From contig DNHK01000080.1 in assembly GCA_003485905.1 (NCBI GenBank), positions 1 to 7,388 on the forward strand: 7,388 nt of DNA. The letters are read 5' to 3'. Below are positions 5,039 through 7,388 of this stretch, piece after piece. The DNA is from Gammaproteobacteria bacterium (GTDB lineage Bacteria; Pseudomonadota; Gammaproteobacteria; Arenicellales; Arenicellaceae). The stretch's first letter is position 1. Each line of letters starts with the position of its first letter. The notes under the pieces were generated by a model. That model worked only from the letters and a program-made list of their open reading frames with translations. It had not been told where the DNA came from and made no database searches. The translations under genes and the position numbers were made by a program.

Positions 5039-5962
5039 TCACCGCTCGGCATTGACCAAGGTCTTGGATCGAGATAAAAATCTCGAATATACAAAACCGA
5101 TGGTTAGCCCATCTGAAGCGCCTAAAAGGTCGCTATCTTCGTAGCTCGCGCCAGAATAATTTTCGTAACGTGCAAACAAAGCCATCCAGCTTTTGGGGTT
5201 TCTGGAAACCATTGTAGCTATACTGCGAAAGCCACTAAAACCACCGCTTGCATCAAACTGACGACGCCCGGCGGTACTAAACTCCTGATCAACCTGATAA
5301 TAAAAATCGTGATACTTTTCAGATCCAAACAACAGCCCACCGGTCACCCCCAAGCGCCAACTGCGGTTCCAGGCATCAAAATTTCTATACCAGGTTAGCT
5401 GTGGATTGGCTGTATAGCCGGTAGCATTAAAATCGAAGCCGTCAACTGCAACTGCAGCTCGCAAGCCCAATTTAAACAACCACTCATCGTTATCATATTT
5501 CTTCAGCATCCACTCTAATGACGGCCCAACCTGCACAATATGGTCGAGGTCTGGCATCCCTAATCGTTCCTCAACATCTTCGCTATCAACTGCTAAATTA
5601 AAATCAACACTGAAATCGAGATCGAACCGATCTGAATCATAAAGCTCACCTCGTAATCCGTCGTCATCCAGTTTTAAATACTTACCTCGGTAAAGAGGTA
5701 CCACCGCAGGAAATACAAACGTGCGTGAACTGGCGGATCCTGGGTAGTAGGGAAAACTAACTGCACCCGCGCCTAATGCCAGCTCCCATTTTGGTAATTG
5801 CTGTATGTTTTGCCCACCTGCAGTTGTTGCTGAATTCGATTCAGTCTCCGCAGATTCCTCTGCAAAAACCTCTTGTGCAAAAAATCCCTGTACAAGAAAG
5901 GAGAAACAAACACTTATCGATAGCAACAATCTGACCAACGTTTTACTGATCAACTTAAGCAT
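5039..5962 (-). CDS. MipA/OmpV family outer-membrane protein
   Basis: The 307-residue protein has a signal peptide (hydrophobic core about 11-28, cleavage probably after VFA at 34). It then has the family's barrel features: FPYYPGS near the first strand, VPLYRGKYLKLDDDGLRGELYDSDRFDLDFSVDF (two strands and a loop), and the diagnostic GMPDLDHIVQVGPSLEW at about 135-151. Members are monomeric beta-barrels; E. coli MipA links the murein transglycosylase MltA to PBP1B, while others take part in envelope stress or antibiotic responses, so the exact role here is open. A strong AAAGGAG (5970-5976) 7 nt from the ATG supports the start. The expected barrel-ending motif GFVYSRF (289-295) is followed by 12 more polar residues, which is unusual. 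The neighbours do not point to a partner. Confidence 0.9.
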   Translation of the reverse strand: MLKLISKTLVRLLLSISVCFSFLVQGFFAQEVFAEESAETESNSATTAGGQNIQQLPKWELALGAGAVSFPYYPGSASSRTFVFPAVVPLYRGKYLKLDDDGLRGELYDSDRFDLDFSVDFNLAVDSEDVEERLGMPDLDHIVQVGPSLEWMLKKYDNDEWLFKLGLRAAVAVDGFDFNATGYTANPQLTWYRNFDAWNRSWRLGVTGGLLFGSEKYHDFYYQVDQEFSTAGRRQFDASGGFSGFRSIATMVSRNPKSWMALFARYENYSGASYEDSDLLGASDGLTIGFVYSRFLSRSKTLVNAER

Positions 5963-6004
5963 TATGTAACTCCTTTGCTATCACTTATGTGGTTCGTTTA
6001 AGGA

Positions 6005-6031
6005 TGTATAACCTAACTAATTATCTGACAA
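6005..6031 (-). promoter_or_regulatory. Weak candidate promoter of the mipA-like gene
   Basis: TTGTCA (6031-6026, 5 of 6) and TATACA (6010-6005, 4 of 6) lie upstream of the gene, but the spacer is only 15 bp. The 86-bp gap after cox15 has no terminator I can find, so read-through from cox15 is also possible. Confidence 0.25.
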
Positions 6032-6048
6032 AGTTTTCGACGCATTCA

Positions 6049-7119
6049 CTATTCTGGCACTTCTGAGCTTCTTAGCATGGGCTGTCGACGGACAGCATGC
6101 GCCATATAGATCGAAGCAGCCAATACGATTAAGGCGCCTGCCTGATGTGTGGCGCCGAGAGAAACTGGAACGCTGTTGAGCAAAGTTGATATGCCAAGAA
6201 CAATCTGAATCAACACGGTTGCAACAACCCATTCCGTACCAAGACTCGAGTCATCTGGTGCTCTTTTTAGTACTTTGATTACTGCTACCACCGCCACTAA
6301 TAAAACTAGCATTGCCAAGCAACGATGCGCAAATTGAATAGCAATAACATTTTCAAATAAATTTAGCCATCCAGGGGTCAAAGCCCACACGCCACTTGGC
6401 AACCATTCCCCGTTCATAGTCGGAAAAGTGTTCATGATAAAACCGGCTTTAGTACCGGCTACAAAGCCACCACTGGCAATCATTAGTAGCACCACAAACG
6501 GTAATAACGCACTCCAAACGCCCGCCGCGCTAAACCCGGACTGTCGAGCTTCAAACAAGAACTCAAATGCGTACCAAAGGATTAACGAATAAATTACCAC
6601 CGCTAAAATTAGGTGCGCTACCAAACGGTACTGGCTCACGTGAGGATCATCCACCAATCCGCTGACAACCACATACCAACCCATTACGCCTTGCAGCCCA
6701 CCAAGCACTAATAAGCCCACAAAGCGCACTGTCCATTGTTTATTCAAAAAGCCTTTCATCAGAAAAAACAGGAATGGTAGTAAGAAAATTAAACCAATAA
6801 TTCGACCTAGTACTCTGTGGCCATACTCCCACCAAAAAATCAGCTTAAAGTCCTCTAGCGACATTCCGAAGTTAACTTTCTGATATTCGGGGAATTGCTG
6901 ATATTTTTCGAAAACAGCTTGCCAGGCTTCCACCCCTATCGGTGGCAATATCCCGAACAGTGGAGCCCATTCCACCATTGACAGCCCGGATTGCGTCAAA
7001 CGAGTAATACCACCAACTACAACCATCGCAAATACGACAAGTGCAGACAACAGTAGCCAACTACCAATTACCCGCCGGTTTGGACCTAGTGCGGGATTCT
7101 CAGAGCAAAACTTCAACAT
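6049..7119 (-). CDS. ctaA: Heme A synthase, COX15/CtaA family
   Basis: This inner-membrane enzyme oxidises the C8 methyl of heme O to the formyl group of heme A, needed by aa3-type cytochrome c oxidases. The 356-residue, roughly eight-helix protein is of the long Cox15-type. N-terminal hallmarks are GGITRLTQSGLSMVEWAP (36-53), the VNFGMSLEDFKLIFWWEYGHRVLGR block (about 82-106) and the HVSQYRLVAHL helix. Heme-ligand candidates are His101, His169, His265 (FAHRCLA) and His325 (ATHQAGA), the last two in the second four-helix half; the conserved Glu98 is present. The extracytoplasmic cysteine pair of Bacillus-type CtaA is absent, as in Cox15. An AAGGA just upstream supports the start. The gene follows fabB by 31 nt and may be co-transcribed. 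No cytochrome oxidase or heme O synthase gene is in the window. Confidence 0.95.
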   Translation of the reverse strand: MLKFCSENPALGPNRRVIGSWLLLSALVVFAMVVVGGITRLTQSGLSMVEWAPLFGILPPIGVEAWQAVFEKYQQFPEYQKVNFGMSLEDFKLIFWWEYGHRVLGRIIGLIFLLPFLFFLMKGFLNKQWTVRFVGLLVLGGLQGVMGWYVVVSGLVDDPHVSQYRLVAHLILAVVIYSLILWYAFEFLFEARQSGFSAAGVWSALLPFVVLLMIASGGFVAGTKAGFIMNTFPTMNGEWLPSGVWALTPGWLNLFENVIAIQFAHRCLAMLVLLVAVVAVIKVLKRAPDDSSLGTEWVVATVLIQIVLGISTLLNSVPVSLGATHQAGALIVLAASIYMAHAVRRQPMLRSSEVPE

Positions 7120-7150
7120 TAACTTCCTTATACAAGCAACTAGACTCTAA

Positions 7151-7388
7151 TCATACCCTTGAGAAAACCAACGTCGCGTTGGTACCGCCAAACCCAAAAC
7201 TATTAGACATGACGGTGTTAATTTTCGCGTCGCGAGTTTTCGTCACGATATCAAATCCCTCTGCCGCCGGATCCAAATCATGTACGTTGGCAGACCCCGC
7301 AATAAATCCATCTCGCATCATCATCATCGAGTATATGGCCTCATTTACTCCAGCAGCACCAAGAGCATGGCCAGTAAGCGATTTTGTT
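7151..7388 (-). CDS. fabB: 3-oxoacyl-[acyl-carrier-protein] synthase I, C-terminal part
   Basis: Seventy-nine codons of the C-terminus are present; the rest lies beyond the right edge. The fragment has the thiolase-fold motif [20 protein letters not shown], containing the catalytic-site lysine and histidine (equivalents of E. coli FabB Lys328 and His333). It also has the closing loop [19 protein letters not shown]. The wording [11 protein letters not shown] and [14 protein letters not shown] resembles FabB more than FabF. FabB condenses acyl-ACP with malonyl-ACP and in proteobacteria is required for unsaturated fatty acid synthesis with FabA, whose gene often lies just upstream. It is followed closely by cox15. 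Confidence 0.92.
   Translation of the reverse strand, partial: TKSLTGHALGAAGVNEAIYSMMMMRDGFIAGSANVHDLDPAAEGFDIVTKTRDAKINTVMSNSFGFGGTNATLVFSRV

Noticed and set aside
5069..5086. TCGAGAT-AAAA-ATCTCGA hairpin between convergent coq7 and the mipA-like gene, considered as a bidirectional terminator
   Set aside because: No U-tract on either side and it lies within the mipA-like coding sequence.
6017..6232. Minus-strand frame overlapping the end of cox15 in another phase
   Set aside because: Shadow frame; cox15 motifs continue through this region in the real phase.

Overview
The window looks like a chromosomal housekeeping segment of a marine-type gammaproteobacterium of moderate GC. The product types fit this: a Coq7-type ubiquinone hydroxylase, a FabB, a Cox15-type heme A synthase, and the linkage argC / DUF6776 / bactofilin that I recall from Pseudomonas and its relatives. 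A Cellvibrionaceae-like host is my best guess, but no 16S or other phylogenetic marker is present to settle it. No mobile-element genes and no CRISPR are present.

Layout, left to right. On the minus strand are the N-terminus of a bactofilin (1-141), a membrane-anchored coiled-coil DUF6776 protein (220-924) and argC (985-2019). Next comes about 590 bp without a gene, carrying a truncated copy of the 3' half of a tRNA gene (2262-2305). Then, still on the minus strand, come tRNA-Gln(CTG) with its own terminator (2564-2683) and the rpsI and rplM ribosomal-protein genes with a terminator at their end and a near-consensus promoter at their start (2730-3699). A small exported protein built from six 12-residue repeats follows (3795-4127). 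The 258-bp gap upstream of it (4128-4385) is the most unusual stretch. It holds a strong minus-strand terminator only 13 nt before that gene, a structured and promoter-bearing candidate RNA of about 125 nt with an anti-Shine-Dalgarno loop, and, antisense to this RNA, a 40-codon plus-strand frame with a very strong ribosome binding site. coq7 (4386-5021) is the only clear plus-strand gene. It converges on a MipA/OmpV outer-membrane protein gene (5039-5962, minus), followed by cox15/ctaA (6049-7119, minus) and the C-terminus of fabB (7151-7388, minus).

The genes do not form one pathway: they cover arginine synthesis, translation, quinone and heme A synthesis for respiration, and fatty acid synthesis. 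The clear transcription units are rplM-rpsI, tRNA-Gln, and possibly fabB-cox15, whose genes lie 30 nt apart. The best candidates for something undescribed are the 4128-4385 RNA/attenuator locus with the repeat protein it precedes, and the displaced tRNA-Gln 3' fragment, which has the position and extent expected of an attachment-site scar.
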